DNA of 64,000 nt from Apoderus coryli (GCA_911728435.2 OU452198.1:20866001-20930000); one strand, 5' to 3'; counted from the first letter of the stretch, positions 24,009-36,197 are shown. The notes: generated by a model from the letters alone, not told the origin. Translations and numbers: made by a program.

Positions 24009-24352
24009 CGCATATTTTTTCAGCTGTTACAAAAAAAGGTTGCAAAAGCGAGTACCTACTTGTTTTTATAATTATAGGTAATATCTTAAACAACAGTATT
24101 TCGCCTACAAATACTTTTTTTTTAGTACTACGTTACAAAAAATACGTTTGAACTTACCTGTAACTCATTTTGCATCAAATTGAAGAATGCACTTTTAAAT
24201 AAACCAAACTCTTAAACACTGAATTGCCAATTAACTTTAAATTTGTTTTTAGATAGTTTAAATGACCTTTTAACTATAATATATAAACACTCGGACACTG
24301 TTTATTTGCAACTGGAGAGAGTATTCTAACCTAACAAAACGACGTCACCTTT

Positions 24353-24368
24353 GTATGATAAATCATAC
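24353..24368. repeat. piggyBac subterminal palindrome (right terminal)
   Basis: GTATGATAAATCATAC is a variant of the other two copies. It lies immediately inside the right TIR (GCTGGGCGTTATTGGG). Confidence 0.7.
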
Positions 24369-27300
24369 GCTGGGCGTTATTGGGTTAAGACAGTTAAACG
24401 TTGTGTCGTCAAGGAGAGAGCAGCCTTTGCCTCAGTTTCTTGATAAGCCTGAAAATATTAATAATTTCTTTCTGCAATTCTCAAGAAAACGGCCTGTTGA
24501 CCCTCAACTCTTGGATTATTACAGAAGCAATGTCAAAACACACTTTGTTGAACTTTTTGAGTTTACTACAGTAAATGTTACACAAATAACTAACATATTA
24601 AATGACTTAAAATCACTGGCCACAGGGTCGGATTTGATAAATTTAGAAATGATTCTGTTATGCTGTCCCCATGTGCTACCACATTTGACAAATATTGTTA
24701 ATTCTTGTTTATTGGAGAACTATTTTCCGCGTTGTTGGAAAGTTACTCGGGTTTGTCCGTTACCTAAGAAGTCTGATGTTAAGGATTTTAATGATCTTAG
24801 GCCAGTGAGTATTTTACCGTGCCTCTCGAAGGTTTTAGAAAGGGTGATGTATAAACAGATATGTGCATATGTTCAGGAATATTCTCTAATGCCTGTCACC
24901 CAGTCTGGTTTTAGAACCGGTCATGATTGTGGTACTGCACTTTTGCATATTGTTGATGACATTATTAGAGCAGCGGATCAGGGACTTGCTACTGTTTTGG
25001 TTTTGATTGATTTTTCTAGAGCGTTCGATACCATCGACCATTCCCTTTTGGTTGAGGTGCTCCATTTTCTGGGATTTTCCGACACTGCTGGGAAGTTTAT
25101 ATCAAGCTATTTGGAAAATAGATCACAATTTGTGGAGACACCTGTGGGTCAATCGTCACGGAGTGGCATTGACTGCGGAGTTCCTCAGGGCTCAATTTTG
25201 GGCCCCTTACTGTTCAATTTATATACAAGTAATTTGGTTTCCACTACGAGAAAGTGCACCATGCATATGTATGCTGATGATACTCAGCTATATTATTCAT
25301 TTCCACCGGATGATTGGCGTGCAGCTGAGTCTGTTGTGAATGAGGATTTAAGGGGACTTGTCGAGCGGTCGCACCTGCATCATTTGCAGATAAACCCGTC
25401 AAAGTCTACTGTTCTGTTCTTTGGAAGGAACCGAAAACACCTAGCAGCTAATATGAGGATCAAAATAAATGGATCCGATTTAACTCCAGTTCATGAAACC
25501 CGTAACTTAGGGTTAATTATGGACACGGATCTGCGTTTTGAATCCCATGTTGGTTTTTGTCTACAAAAATCTTACAGAGCATTAAAGATGCTGTACCCCC
25601 ATCGAAGCCTCTTGTCACGTTTATTGAAGTTGCAACTTACTGACTCATTGGTACTCAGTCACTTCAGCTTTTGTGATGTGACTTACGGATCTTGTATTAG
25701 TCAGCGTGACAGTGACCGAATCGAGAAGATGCAGAAATCGTGCTTGCGTTTTGTTTATGGTATCAGGAAATTTGATCCGGTGTCTTATAAGCTCGGGGAG
25801 GCAGGCTGGCTGCGTATGAATGAAAGACGAAAACTTCATTCTTTGGTCCTCTTTCACAGAATCCTGACAGAACTGAAACCGGAATATTTGGCTCGGAAAA
25901 TTAGATACAGGACGGACGTGCATAATTTGAACTTGAGGCATAGGGGATTGTTAGCCTTGCCGCCGCATAAAACGACTCTGTTTAGACGAAGTTTTTCCTA
26001 CAATATATGCGTGTTGTATAATGAAGTTCCGAAGAGTTTTAAATCATTGCCTTTAATGAAATTCAAGGTGCAAGTAAAAAAGAGACTTCTCACCATCAGA
26101 AATGTATAGGTACCTATATAGGAAAAAAATGGTAAATTTTGTTGCAGCCTTCGGAAATAAATTTACTTGGGTTTCTGATTGTTGGGTGACTGTTTTTATG
26201 AGTATTTGTGTGATAACTGCTCTATTACGACAGTGATTTGATTGTAAATTACATTTATTTTATTCTTGTCCATTTATTTTAGGGACCAGACTAGAACTTT
26301 CATAGATTGATTCTGGTTCCTTTTTGCGAGAACACAGTAGATAAGTTATGTTATATATATGTAATTTATTACCTAATTGATAATGTAATATTATGTTGTT
26401 ATTTTGTAAGATGTGTTGATTTTCGCAAATAAAATTATTATTATTATTATTATATTTTTGAATGCATCCAAAATAAATTAGTTGGCAGAGCACAGCTAAT
26501 GGTAGGTAACAGAATTGAACTTAATACATGGCAACTTTTAAAGGAAGCCCTAAAGCAATGCTTTGCAGAGCGTAGAGACTTGGATTGTCTTGTACAGGAA
26601 CTTACCAGAACAAGACCATTAAAAAATGAACATCTTTTAAATTTTGGCAGTAGACTTCAGATGCTACTTAGTCAAGTCGTACAGCGAGTTAGTAACGATA
26701 TAGTTCTTACACAAGCTGCACAAACTGTACATTATCAAAAAACAGCACTAAGTACATTCATCGCTGGATGTACAGGTACAGTAAGAAATAATATGTTTTT
26801 AAAGAAACCCGAGTCTTTAGAATATGCTATGGCTTATGTGAATGAATTTGAAAATTTTGAAAAACTTTACGGTAATTTCTCAAATACATTTCCGAAAATT
26901 TATTTAAATCATTTAGGACATAACACACATAACTGAAATTTTAATCAAAATCCACCTCGAGTTATGTCACAACCAAATTTCCAAAATTTTAACAATCCAA
27001 TGAGACGTATATTCCCATCACAACCCATAAACATATCACGCCAAGACAACCTCAACGTTTTCCGACTAATAGACAAGTATTTGGACCACCTCAAACTGTT
27101 TTTAGAGCTAACACAATACCACCACAAAAATTTCCAAAACCCGAACCCATGTCAACCACCTCTGGGGTACCAACCATCCAGAAACCCTTATTTCAAAATC
27201 AAACACAACCTTTAACGAATCCTTAGAATAATTATTTTCATAGGACAAACCAAAATAATTGCCCTTTAGTGTTCGAAGAATACGATTATGACGAAAATTT

Positions 27301-27519
27301 GATAAACAACCCTATGTATGAATCCATTATGAAAATGAAAATGATTTTAATTGCCATACTAATTATTATATTGATAATTACAACGATGTAAACTCTATGG
27401 ATTTCCTTTGTAATCAAAACAGCGATGATAGCATCAATATTGAAGAAGAAAACCCTTTAATTAAAAATCCCGCAGATCAAAATCAAAATTTTCCCTCAGC
27501 TTACCTAAAAAAGAAAGAT

Positions 27520-30500
27520 CCCTAGTTGAAGTAAATTCCTTACCTAATAACACACTTCCCTATATTGAAATTGAAATTCCCAAAATTAAACTTTTAATTG
27601 ATACAAGTAGCAAATCAATAATTCGACCAAGTATAATAGAAGAATTTTACCCAAATACAATATTTCATGCAAAAAAACACACTAAAGACAACCCTAGCAA
27701 GCAAGGATATTTTATTTCAAGCATTAGTCTTCCCAGAATTTGGTAGTCAACATAAAATTAATTTTATATTATTCGACTTCCACGATTATTTCGACGGTGT
27801 CAATGGCCTTAACGATTTAATAAAGATGAAATTTAATATAGATTTGGTTAATCAAAAATTAATAAATGATCAGGTTACAATCCCTTTTAAATTCCGTAAA
27901 CACACACATGTATCATTTACTATCTCTTTAGGACCAAATGAAAAAACTGTTAAGCAACTCCCAGTACAAATTTTTGATGGAGAAATTTTAATAGACGAAA
28001 CAACTACAAATAACTTAAAAATCCCTTGTAGCTTAACTACAGCAAAAAATGGCTTCCCCAAATTGATTTCAAAACTTCACAGAAACTTCATCAACAACTA
28101 CTATTAACGAGCCCATAAAAGCAACTCAATTTGCTTTGAAGTTTATAAATTTGAACATTTTTCAAACAACCTAGATTTTTCGAATAAACTCTCTAAATTG
28201 GATATTCCGAATCTAATTAGGACAAGTCATATGAATTCAGAAGAAAAGAATGCGATAACTAATCTTGGTAATGAATTTTCGGACATATTTTACAAGGCGA
28301 CAAACTGATATTTACATATAAGATCAAACATAAAATTAAAACCACGGACGAAATCCCTATCCACACTAAAACCTATCGATATCCTTATATCCACAAAGAT
28401 GAAGTCAAACGGCAAATAAATGACATGTTAGACAAATATATTATTAGACATTCTACATGGGCTAGTAGAATGTCTAATAATTTCCCCGATCTGGATAGTT
28501 CAACAAAAATGGAGACTAGTAATCGACTATAGGAAACTGAATTAGAAATCAATCAACGACCGTTATCCAATCCCAAATATAAATAAAATTTTGGACAAAC
28601 TAGAGCTATGGATGAAATTTTAAAAGATCTATAATATAAAATATGTATGGTATACATGGACGATATAATAATATTTAGTACAAGCTTACAAGAGCACATT
28701 CAAAATTTAAAGTTAGTATTTTTAAAACTAAGAGAAGCTTGTTTGAAAATTCAACTCGATAAAAGTGAATTCTTAAGGAAAGAAGTAGAATTCCTTGGTC
28801 ACATAGTAACACCGGATGGTATAAACCTAATCCAAATAAAATCCGGACAATAAAAAAAAATCCCAATTCCTAATACTCAGAAGGACATAAAATCATTTCT
28901 TGGACTTTTAGGTTACTACAGAAAATTCATAAAAAACTTTGCGAAAATCACAAAACCCCTTACAATATGTCTTAAGAAAAATCAAAAAGTAGAACATACG
29001 CAAGAATTTATCGATTGTTTTAACACGTGTAAAAATATTTTAATATCGGAACCAGTATTAGCATACCCTGACTTTAACATACCCTTCGAATTGACAACTG
29101 ATGGCTCAAATTTTGCTATAGGAAATACTTTCTCAAAATAATCACCCTATATGCTATGCATCACGGACTTTAAACCCAGCAGAAATTATCTACTCAACAA
29201 TTGAAAAGGAACTCCTGGCAATTGTCTGGAGCTGCAAATATTTCCCCCCTTATATGTTTAGTCGTTAATTTCAGATTCTAACAGATCATAAACCTTGTCA
29301 CTTAAAGAACCTAATTCTCGTCTGGTACGCTGGAGATTAAAAATTGAAGAATTTAACTATACTATAACTTATAAAAAAGGTAAAAATAATCATGCAGCTG
29401 ACTCACTTTCTAGAAATCCACCAGGTATAGACTTAAATGTTCTCAAAACCGTACCCATCATGAACAACCCCGGTTATATAGATGATATTATCGGAGAAGA
29501 ATTAAAAAATATGACGGAAATTCCTAACTTGACAGAATAAGACAAAATCTAAACCTAAAATAAATATTACATCAGATATTCAAATAAGACCCCCTACAAA
29601 AATTAGAGAAGACGACTCTGACATAGAAATTATCCATACATCCCACGAAAATCCTAAACTATTAACACCTATAGTAGAACGACCTCTAAATGTATTTAAA
29701 AATCAAGTCATCATGGCAGACAATATTACAAGAAATTAAAAAAAAAAGAGAAAATCTTTGAAAATAACAGACTGTATTTCCTAGAAATAATATAGAATCC
29801 TGTATTATTAAATTTATAAAAGAGTATTTTGCGCCTAAACAACATTATGCACCTTATTTTCAAAAATCCTTATCCCCTGAAGGATTTGCAAATTTAATAC
29901 AAGGATATTTTAAACACTGCGTTTAAAATTACACAATGTACCACACTTCTAACATACGTAGAAAGTATACCAGAACAGCAAGAAAATATTAAATATTACC
30001 ATTTTTACAAGAGCGGACACAGAGGAATTAACAAAGTGAGTAATTCTCTTAATAATAATTATTATTGGCCTAAGTTAGCTAAAGATGTCGAAATATTCAT
30101 TAACAACTGCGAAACATGTTTAAAAAATAAATACGATCGTGATCCACATGTAATAAAATTTAATCTTACACCGACGTTATCAAATCCTTTCGAACATATT
30201 GTCACGTTTAGGTTTAACGTAAACTACGAGGGCATTGAAAATAAGGACCTTATCTAAAAGATGAAACACCGAATACCAAGTTTAAATAGATTAAGTTTAT
30301 TAACAGTTAAAGTTGAGAAAGTTGAGAAGCGTTTACAAAATGATGAAACTTATATTAGAGACTATAGAGTTATAATAATAGAATACAAATCATATTACTT
30401 ACATTAAAATATAAGAGACCACATACGGTCAAGTTGCACTATGGTTCACATTGTTACTGCCTTCAGGTTTTCTTACTATGAGTTTAAAATCAGGACACAA

Positions 30501-31622
30501 CTAAAGTTATTTCTCTGGAGAGGAGAATTTATAATAAAAGAGTTATCCCTCTCTTAAACAATCTTGCGCCTAAATCCTCCCTCTCTTGACCAATGATAAT
30601 GAGGGAGGTTGGATTGAATCAAAGATGGTTTCCTGATTTCTCTATGCTAATTGGTTATTAACGTAATAATTATATTGCGCCACCACCCCTACGTCGCGTT
30701 TATTTAGATGGTGGTGGTCAAAATAGCTGATGCTGCATTTTTCAGTATGACTACCCTTGAAAGCGGAGGGTAAGAGGCAGGGCTCCTGATTATCGAGAAA
30801 TAGTGACTCATCTAGATAAACTAGAATAAACAGGAAAATAATATGTTTGTATTTTTCCATCGAATAACTGGGGTTTGTTATTTATTTATAATTTGTATTT
30901 ATTTATTAATAATTTTGGAATCTGTACTCGTGACAATATTCACCTTGACGTATTTACAATTTCTAATTGTTCTTATTTAACGATAATTGATTCATTTTCT
31001 AGATACGCACATGCATACCCAATAAAATCTTGTAACTGGTCAAGCTGTTTTAGAAGCTTTTCTAAATTATGTTACACACCATGGTCTACCAAAAGTAATT
31101 ACTACAGATAGTGGTAGCGAATTTAAAAACAATGACTTGAAAATTTTCTGTCAATTACATAAAATCGAATTACATTTCACAACTGCTAAAAATAGCAATT
31201 CAAACTTTTTAGTAGAACGATTCCACTCTAGCATTATCGAACATTATCGATGTTTAGGAGAAGAAAATAAAGAATTCTCTTCTAACCAATTACTGAAGTA
31301 TACAATACTTAGTTACAATAATTCGATACACAGTGTCACAAAACATACTCCGTTTGAAATTATAAAAGGACATATCGATATCCCAGACCCATTTGATTTA
31401 AATGACCAATTAATTATTTCAGCATATGTTCAAGATCATAAACAGTTAACTAAAAAAATATACGAGGATATTACGAATCGTGACCAAAATACGAAACAGA
31501 AAATAATAACTAAAATATATGAAAAACGCTTAGAACCCCCTGATTATACTACCCAAGAAAAGGTTTATATTCAAACTAAACCTAGAGACAAAAAACTCCC
31601 TAAATTTAAAACACTGAACTAA
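27520..31622 (+). pseudogene. Gypsy pol (protease, RT, RNase H, integrase), decayed
   Basis: The aspartic protease box is at about 27590 (LLIDTS). The RT start, with IPIHTKTYRYP and IIRHSTWAS, is near 28350-28460; the YMDD box [10 protein letters not shown] is at 28647; [11 protein letters not shown] follows; RNase H has TTDGSNFA (29095) and KKGKNNHAADSLSR. The integrase zinc-binding HHCC region is at 30000-30130, and the DDE core at 30940-31300 shows HLDVFTI, TDSGSEFKN and LVERFHSSI. About 55 residues of RT palm, including the first catalytic Asp, are missing between about 28598 and 28612. There are many stops and frameshifts. A 738-bp insertion splits integrase at 30199. Confidence 0.85.
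30199..30936. mobile_element. 738-bp non-autonomous TA-flanked element in integrase
   Basis: The ends are TTGTCACG (30199-30206) and CGTGACAA (30929-30936), flanked by TA (30197-30198 and 30937-30938). Removing the insert and one TA rejoins integrase codons as PFEH-IHLDVF, which is the expected domain sequence, so the borders are firm. The interior has no coding potential; a GC-richer patch holds a CCTCCCTCTC / GAGGGAGG hairpin around 30577-30612. The TA duplication suggests the Tc1/mariner superfamily, but an 8-bp TIR is short for it. Confidence 0.8.
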
Positions 31623-31873
31623 TAGATAGTACTGATATTAAACTCAAAACAAAAACCGATACTTATCATAAAAGTTGTGCTAGGAAACCTCGAAAATCCA
31701 GACAAGTTAAAAGATGTGCATTGTTACAGGACGGACTAGACAATGCAGTTGACAATACTACAACTGGTCATTCTTCTCATTTTAGAGACCCAGACACAGA
31801 ATATTGACATCAAAGTAACCACTCTTAACAATTATATCCTTCCTATCCAATTAAGTAATGCAAGGATAATATA

Positions 31874-33152
31874 CACACAACCAAACTTATATGGAATCAC
31901 TCAGTATTTGTGACTAAAATATTTTGTAGGGAGAAAACTTGGTATGCTTGTCGAAGATAAAGGGTTTTGCTGTAAAAATAAACATGATAACAAATAATAT
32001 ATGATTATAATCTTTGCAATTTTGTGTTCATTAGTAAAATCACTTTACTCCTGTAACTTTGTTTCATTCCAAATAAGATAATAATGCCTTATGTTCGACT
32101 AACAGATGTGCAGAGGAAAAATTGTTGCTCTCGTTGAACAAGGAATGTCCCAAAGAGACGTAGCAGAGGTAGTAGGCGTTACCCAGGGTGTTGTATCAAA
32201 AACGTATGCAAGGTATTTGGAATTAGGAACTCTCAAGAATAGGCATAGACATAGTCAAAGAGTTACAACTGAACAACAGGACCGCTTTGTGTGCCAAATT
32301 GCTAGAAGAAATCAAAATGTTTATCATCCAGAGCTGAAACGACAACTTCTCAAAGTTACAGGTGTAAGTGTTTCACTTGAGACTATACGAAAAACACTTC
32401 GTGCTCGAGGGTTGTACAGCAGGAGACAGTTACGGGTTCCAGAGTTGTCCAGGCAAAACAAAACTGACGGGCTAAATTGGTGCTTTCAGCATCAAAACTG
32501 GACAATTGAAAATTGGCAAAATGTTCTCTTAGATCAGATGATCGTCGAATTCGGGTTCTCAGATCTCCAGGAAGACAAGCTAGACTCCAGGCTGCCAGAT
32601 CTATCTCAAAATGTAAAGGAGGAACCGTAATGTTTTGGGCAGGTATTATGATGGGAGCAAAAACTCCTTTACTACCACTCGAACAAACTTTAACCGGTCG
32701 GAGGTATGTTGATTTGGTGCTGGAGCCGATAGTTAGGCCTTGGCGAGGTGCAGGTGGAGATAATTTCATCTTTATGCAAGATAATGCACCTCCTCATACT
32801 AGCAGAGTGGCTCGGGAATTTCTTGAAACGGAAGGTGTCACAATTTTAGACTGGCCTGCATGTTCACCGGGCTTAAATCCAATTGAAAACTTGTGGGACC
32901 AGCTTAAAAAAAGGATTGGAGCTCGTCAGGACAATCCAGGAAATATCGCATAGCTCATTCAAGCAGCGTTAGGAGAATGGGAAACCATACCGCAAGAAAA
33001 TGTTGCCAATTTAATGAGAAGCATTCCAGCGCGAAACTTAAAAAAAACTTTAATGTTTCTTTTTTCAATTACAACTTTTATTTATAAATAAATAATTTTC
33101 ATGTATTCCATACATATTAAAGAATATGGTTCCATATAAGTTTGGTTGTGTG
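31874..33152 (+). mobile_element. Tc1-like transposon in env
   Basis: There are perfect 23-bp terminal inverted repeats: the left begins CACACAACCAAACTTATATG, and the right is its exact reverse complement at 33130-33152. Each is flanked by TA (31872-31873 and 33153-33154). The 1,279-bp length and single transposase gene are typical of Tc1-like elements. The ends look young, although the gene inside is frameshifted. Confidence 0.93.
32084..33050 (+). pseudogene. Tc1-like transposase, frameshifted
   Basis: Translation begins MPYVRLTDVQ at 32084. A one-base shift near 32113 leads to a paired helix-turn-helix region (QGMSQRDVAEVVGVTQGVVS and a second HTH with HPELKRQLL). Another shift near 32523 separates the DNA-binding half from the catalytic half. 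Catalytic residues visible are Asp in RSDDRRIRVL, Asp in FMQDNAPPHTS and Glu in GLNPIENLWDQL, a DD34E arrangement. A TAG at 32951-32953 truncates the C-terminus, after which related sequence (LIQAALGEW) continues. It is inactive; the perfect TIRs suggest it was mobilised in trans. Confidence 0.9.
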
Positions 33153-33669
33153 TACAGTAAACATACGTTTCTTCATTATATAGATGTAAGGCATATTATT
33201 AATCATATAAATAATCTTCAAATTAATTTTAAGTTAATTAGATATAGTATTAGTAAGATAAATTATAGAAACTGGACAACGTTTTTTTCCGACTTATGCC
33301 CCAAATAAACGTACAAAAAGAGGTTTATTTGATGCAATAGGTAAAGCTAGTAAATGGCTCTTCGGTACTCTCGATGTAGATTATGCAAATAAATATATTA
33401 AGGCTATTTCATTGCATCAAGAAAATATAGCTCAAGAAGTAAACCTACAAAGTTCACACACCAAGAAAAAATGCAAATTGTTCTGGCAAGATTCCAAGCT
33501 GCAGTACAATCTAAAATCAATAACATAAATGACTATATTAACTTCCAAGGTACGATATCTCAAATTAACCTTGATTGTCAAAATGTAATAACTTTCGTAG
33601 ATAACATTGAAAATGCGATAGTATTTTTAAAATTAAATATGCTACACAATTCCATTATTTCCAGTAACT

Positions 33670-35276
33670 AAAATGTAACAATCATGAATTGTTTACATTC
33701 AGAAAGAATACTAATTTTATAGCTCAATCGAAATGAACCCCTATATGCTATTCAAATTGCTACTGGTTCGATTCAAGCTTTACGAGCGGTGTTAATTAAA
33801 GAAGAACAAACAAAGAATATCAACTTTATTAATCTGTATTAAAATAATGTAAAATTAACTAACCTTTTTTGGTTCTGGATCTCTGCTGGTCACACACAGT
33901 TTATTTAAAGGAAAATCACTAATTAAACGACCCTTTTGTTCACCAAGTTATAGAAAGCTTTATTTGAAATAAAACGCAAAGGTTTGGGCTTTCAAATCAA
34001 TTAAATCTAATAATTATAATTAATAATAAAAATTAATAACAACAAAGAAATAAATATGTATAAATAAAAAGAATAAAACAATTAAAGAGAATGAAAATCT
34101 TAGTCATTACTTGTACAACTTAAAATAGGTAAATTAATGTAATTACGAATAATTATATTAATTCCCATACGAAACTTTTAATTACAATTGAAAACTGAAT
34201 ATAATTCAATTACTAAAAGAAACAACTTTAATCTTTAGAAAAACTGATTTGGAAAACAAAAAGGCCTTCAATTAAAAAGAATTAACAAAGAACTTACTGA
34301 AGCTTTACGTCGATTAACTATTAAAAAAACTTTAGAAAAATTCAGAACGAAAATGAAATGGACTTGATCTTTAATCTGATATACTTTAAACACAAAAACT
34401 AGAAAATAATTCTTAAACTGTGAAAAATCTTCTAAGTCCAAAAACAAATTACAATATTTAATTAACTTTATAAAATTGGTACCTCTAGACCATATCAAGG
34501 CTAAAACAAATCTAACTTGGAAAGTCCGATTGCATTTGCAAATCGATTCATAAAAATGACAAGTACCTACTATAGAATGGAAAATGGCCAATAAGAAAGA
34601 AGCATTGAAAATACACCCCTATAAAATGCAACTACAGGATGACAGTAGTTTTAGAAAATACATTTTTATGTCGACTGTGATGGGTGTTGTTACTTAGGTA
34701 TCTTATGTTGGAGTTCGTGCAAAAGATTAACCAGTCACTACCATTTGTAAAGCTAGAAACAATACGATTTTATAATGACTTTTCAATCCACAGAACAGCG
34801 GACTGGACTAAAACCCATTGATAATATTTCCTTAGCCCTTTATATATATTCATTGATATGGGAAACCATGTACGCCCTCCAAATAGCTTCTGTATATAAT
34901 AATAATAGTCCGACATTTAATTTATATGAAGGTATTTCGATAATATCAAGCGATGACCACCATGTAAATAAAACATCTGGTTATCCAATATATATTTATA
35001 TTTTCGACTAAAAGGCCCTTTTCTAGGTACTAATTCTTTTATTACATTGGAAAACGCACCAATAAGTTTATTATTTATAATAAGATTGTAATATTATTGA
35101 TAAAGAACTTAAAACTTTTAGAAACATTTGGTAACAATCTATTTAAAATAATATTCACAAAATATTATATTTCCCAAATACGTTAGGTACTTAATATTCC
35201 TATAAAAACTAAGAGAAAATATCTATAAAACCACCAACTAGTATACATGATACCAGTGGCGTGGTGTTTTGTTACA
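33670..35276. other. 1.6-kb segment interrupting env, nature unknown
   Basis: Env coding stops after HNSIISSN (33669) and resumes at EMRTYLEKIYP (about 35282). The intervening DNA starts near TGTAACAATC (33675) and ends GTTTTGTTACA (about 35277); that TG...CA pairing could reflect a solo LTR or a TIR element, but I find no matching target duplication. It is very AT-rich, with one 78-codon open frame (34775-35011) that I do not recognise. Confidence 0.45.
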
Positions 35277-36197
35277 GAAATACAAGAAATGAGAACGTAT
35301 TTAGAAAAGATCTACCCTTTAAACAATACACCCAACTTCAAAAACATACTTAATTATTAGCAACTCTTAGGAACTCAAATAATTTTTGCAGATAAAAAAT
35401 TAATATCTGCTATTCATGTACCAATTATTCGTTCTAAATCCTATGAATTTTTCTACCTATATTCTTAAATTTCAAAATCATAAAATATTTACCCCCAAAT
35501 ATCGCTATTTGGCACGACAATTAACACAAAACCAAATCGAACAAGAAGAATGTCTACTTCTCGAAGAAACCCATTTCTGCCAAGAAACGTTCATCGCAGA
35601 AGACAAATGTACAATCGAATTCATACAAGGAAATGCACCCCCAAATTGTGAAACCCTCAAAATATACATCGAAGAACCATTGGTCGAACAAATACCGCAA
35701 GAAGCAATATTAATAATCCCATCAAAGTCAGAACGAATCCAAACGAAATGTCGTACGAATCAATATTTAGACGTTGAACATCCAACTTTAATTGAAATAC
35801 CTGCAAAATTCGGAATCATAGCTAACAGAAAATTTGTAAATAATATTGATATTCATATAGGAAAACCATTAATCCTATCTAAAATCAATAATGAGAAAAT
35901 TAAAACGTCACATGTCTATGAAGCAGCTAATTTTACAAAATTGGAATTCACAGACATATACCAAATTCAACAACTTGCGAAACAGTTAAAACCGATCCAA
36001 AGTCAACAACCAATAATACTTGGAAGCATATTCGCAATAGTAATAATCATGATAATATTGCTAATAACCTGGAAGAAAAGAAAATCCATCTGGAAACGTT
36101 TAAGACACCCCAAGAAGATCGAACCCAATACCGAAGAAGTTCAAAGCAACACCCCAAACTAGCATTCGAAAAGAGAGTCCCTCTTTTTCTCATCTTA

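Larger units (their letters stand above)
21733..24384 (-). mobile_element. Complete piggyBac transposon
   Basis: TTAA flanks both ends (21729-21732 and 24385-24388). The terminal inverted repeats are CCCAATAATGCCC on the left and, reverse-complemented, CCCAATAACGCCC on the right (one mismatch). The 2,652-bp body holds a single intact transposase gene on the minus strand and three copies of a 16-bp palindrome near the ends. TTAA specificity, short TIRs and a DDD transposase with a C-terminal Cys-rich domain identify the superfamily. Nothing visible is broken. Confidence 0.96.
20655..26109 (+). pseudogene. LINE ORF2 (endonuclease-RT) interrupted by piggyBac
   Basis: The first segment, 20655-21732, encodes the endonuclease with NVRS, SETWL, GGDLNIN and SDHF. 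The second, 24389-26109, encodes RT with LIDFSRAFDTIDH, GVPQGSILGP and an intact YADDTQLY box. The segments total 2,799 nt, an exact multiple of three, and the codons across the single TTAA read WRRL-RQLN, so the gene is disrupted only by the transposon. Conserved N, E, D and SDH endonuclease residues are all visible. In the present state transcripts would stop in the piggyBac end, since TAA follows at 21738-21740. Confidence 0.92.
19535..26459 (+). mobile_element. Full-length LINE with GAATG target duplication, carrying a piggyBac
   Basis: The element lies between GAATG at 19530-19534 and GAATG at 26460-26464, inside gag. It has a 5' UTR starting AACTGTCGCTGCGAG, ORF1, ORF2 and a 3' end AATAAAA plus (TTA)n. 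Excluding the 2,656-bp piggyBac-plus-TTAA insert it is about 4.27 kb. Both ORFs are open once that insert is set aside, and the RT box is intact, so the LINE was probably competent when piggyBac landed. The family resembles CR1/Jockey-group elements and is related to the LINE at 14.25 kb. Confidence 0.9.
19353..27215 (+). pseudogene. Gypsy gag, split by a LINE
   Basis: The gag begins at ATG 19353 and contains NNIRPFDGN and LNIFISRCENLF, then resumes after the LINE at 26465 with IQNKLVGRAQ, GNRIELNTW and LKNEHLLNFG, all typical of errantivirus-like capsid proteins. Joining 19353-19534 to 26465 keeps the frame exactly; one in-frame TAG (19521-19523) remains on the 5' side. The main frame ends at 26936. 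The Pro/Gln-rich C-terminal tail continues to about 27215 through another stop and a frameshift. No zinc knuckle is visible, as is usual in this group. Confidence 0.8.
31743..36162 (+). pseudogene. Errantivirus-like envelope gene, broken
   Basis: A hydrophobic signal-peptide-like N-terminus begins at ATG 31743. After the Tc1 insert the coding trace continues at 33155 and reaches a dibasic K-R-T-K-R cleavage-type motif followed by Gly-Leu-Phe (33307-33330), the layout of a class I-like surface/transmembrane junction in insect errantiviruses. Coding resumes at about 35282 after a 1.6-kb interruption. The C-terminal 248-codon frame (35416-36162) ends in a transmembrane segment (about IFAIVIIMIILLITW) and a basic, Pro/Glu-rich tail. 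Frameshifts near 33306, 33470 and 35455 and several stops make it non-functional. Confidence 0.75.

Noticed and set aside
30642..30860. 72-codon minus-strand ORF inside the 738-bp insert
   Set aside because: No recognisable features, and its composition follows the hairpin and GC patch of the element.
34775..35011. 78-codon ORF as an env segment or host gene
   Set aside because: Does not connect in sequence with either flanking env part and is AT-biased; left as an unknown within the 1.6-kb insert.
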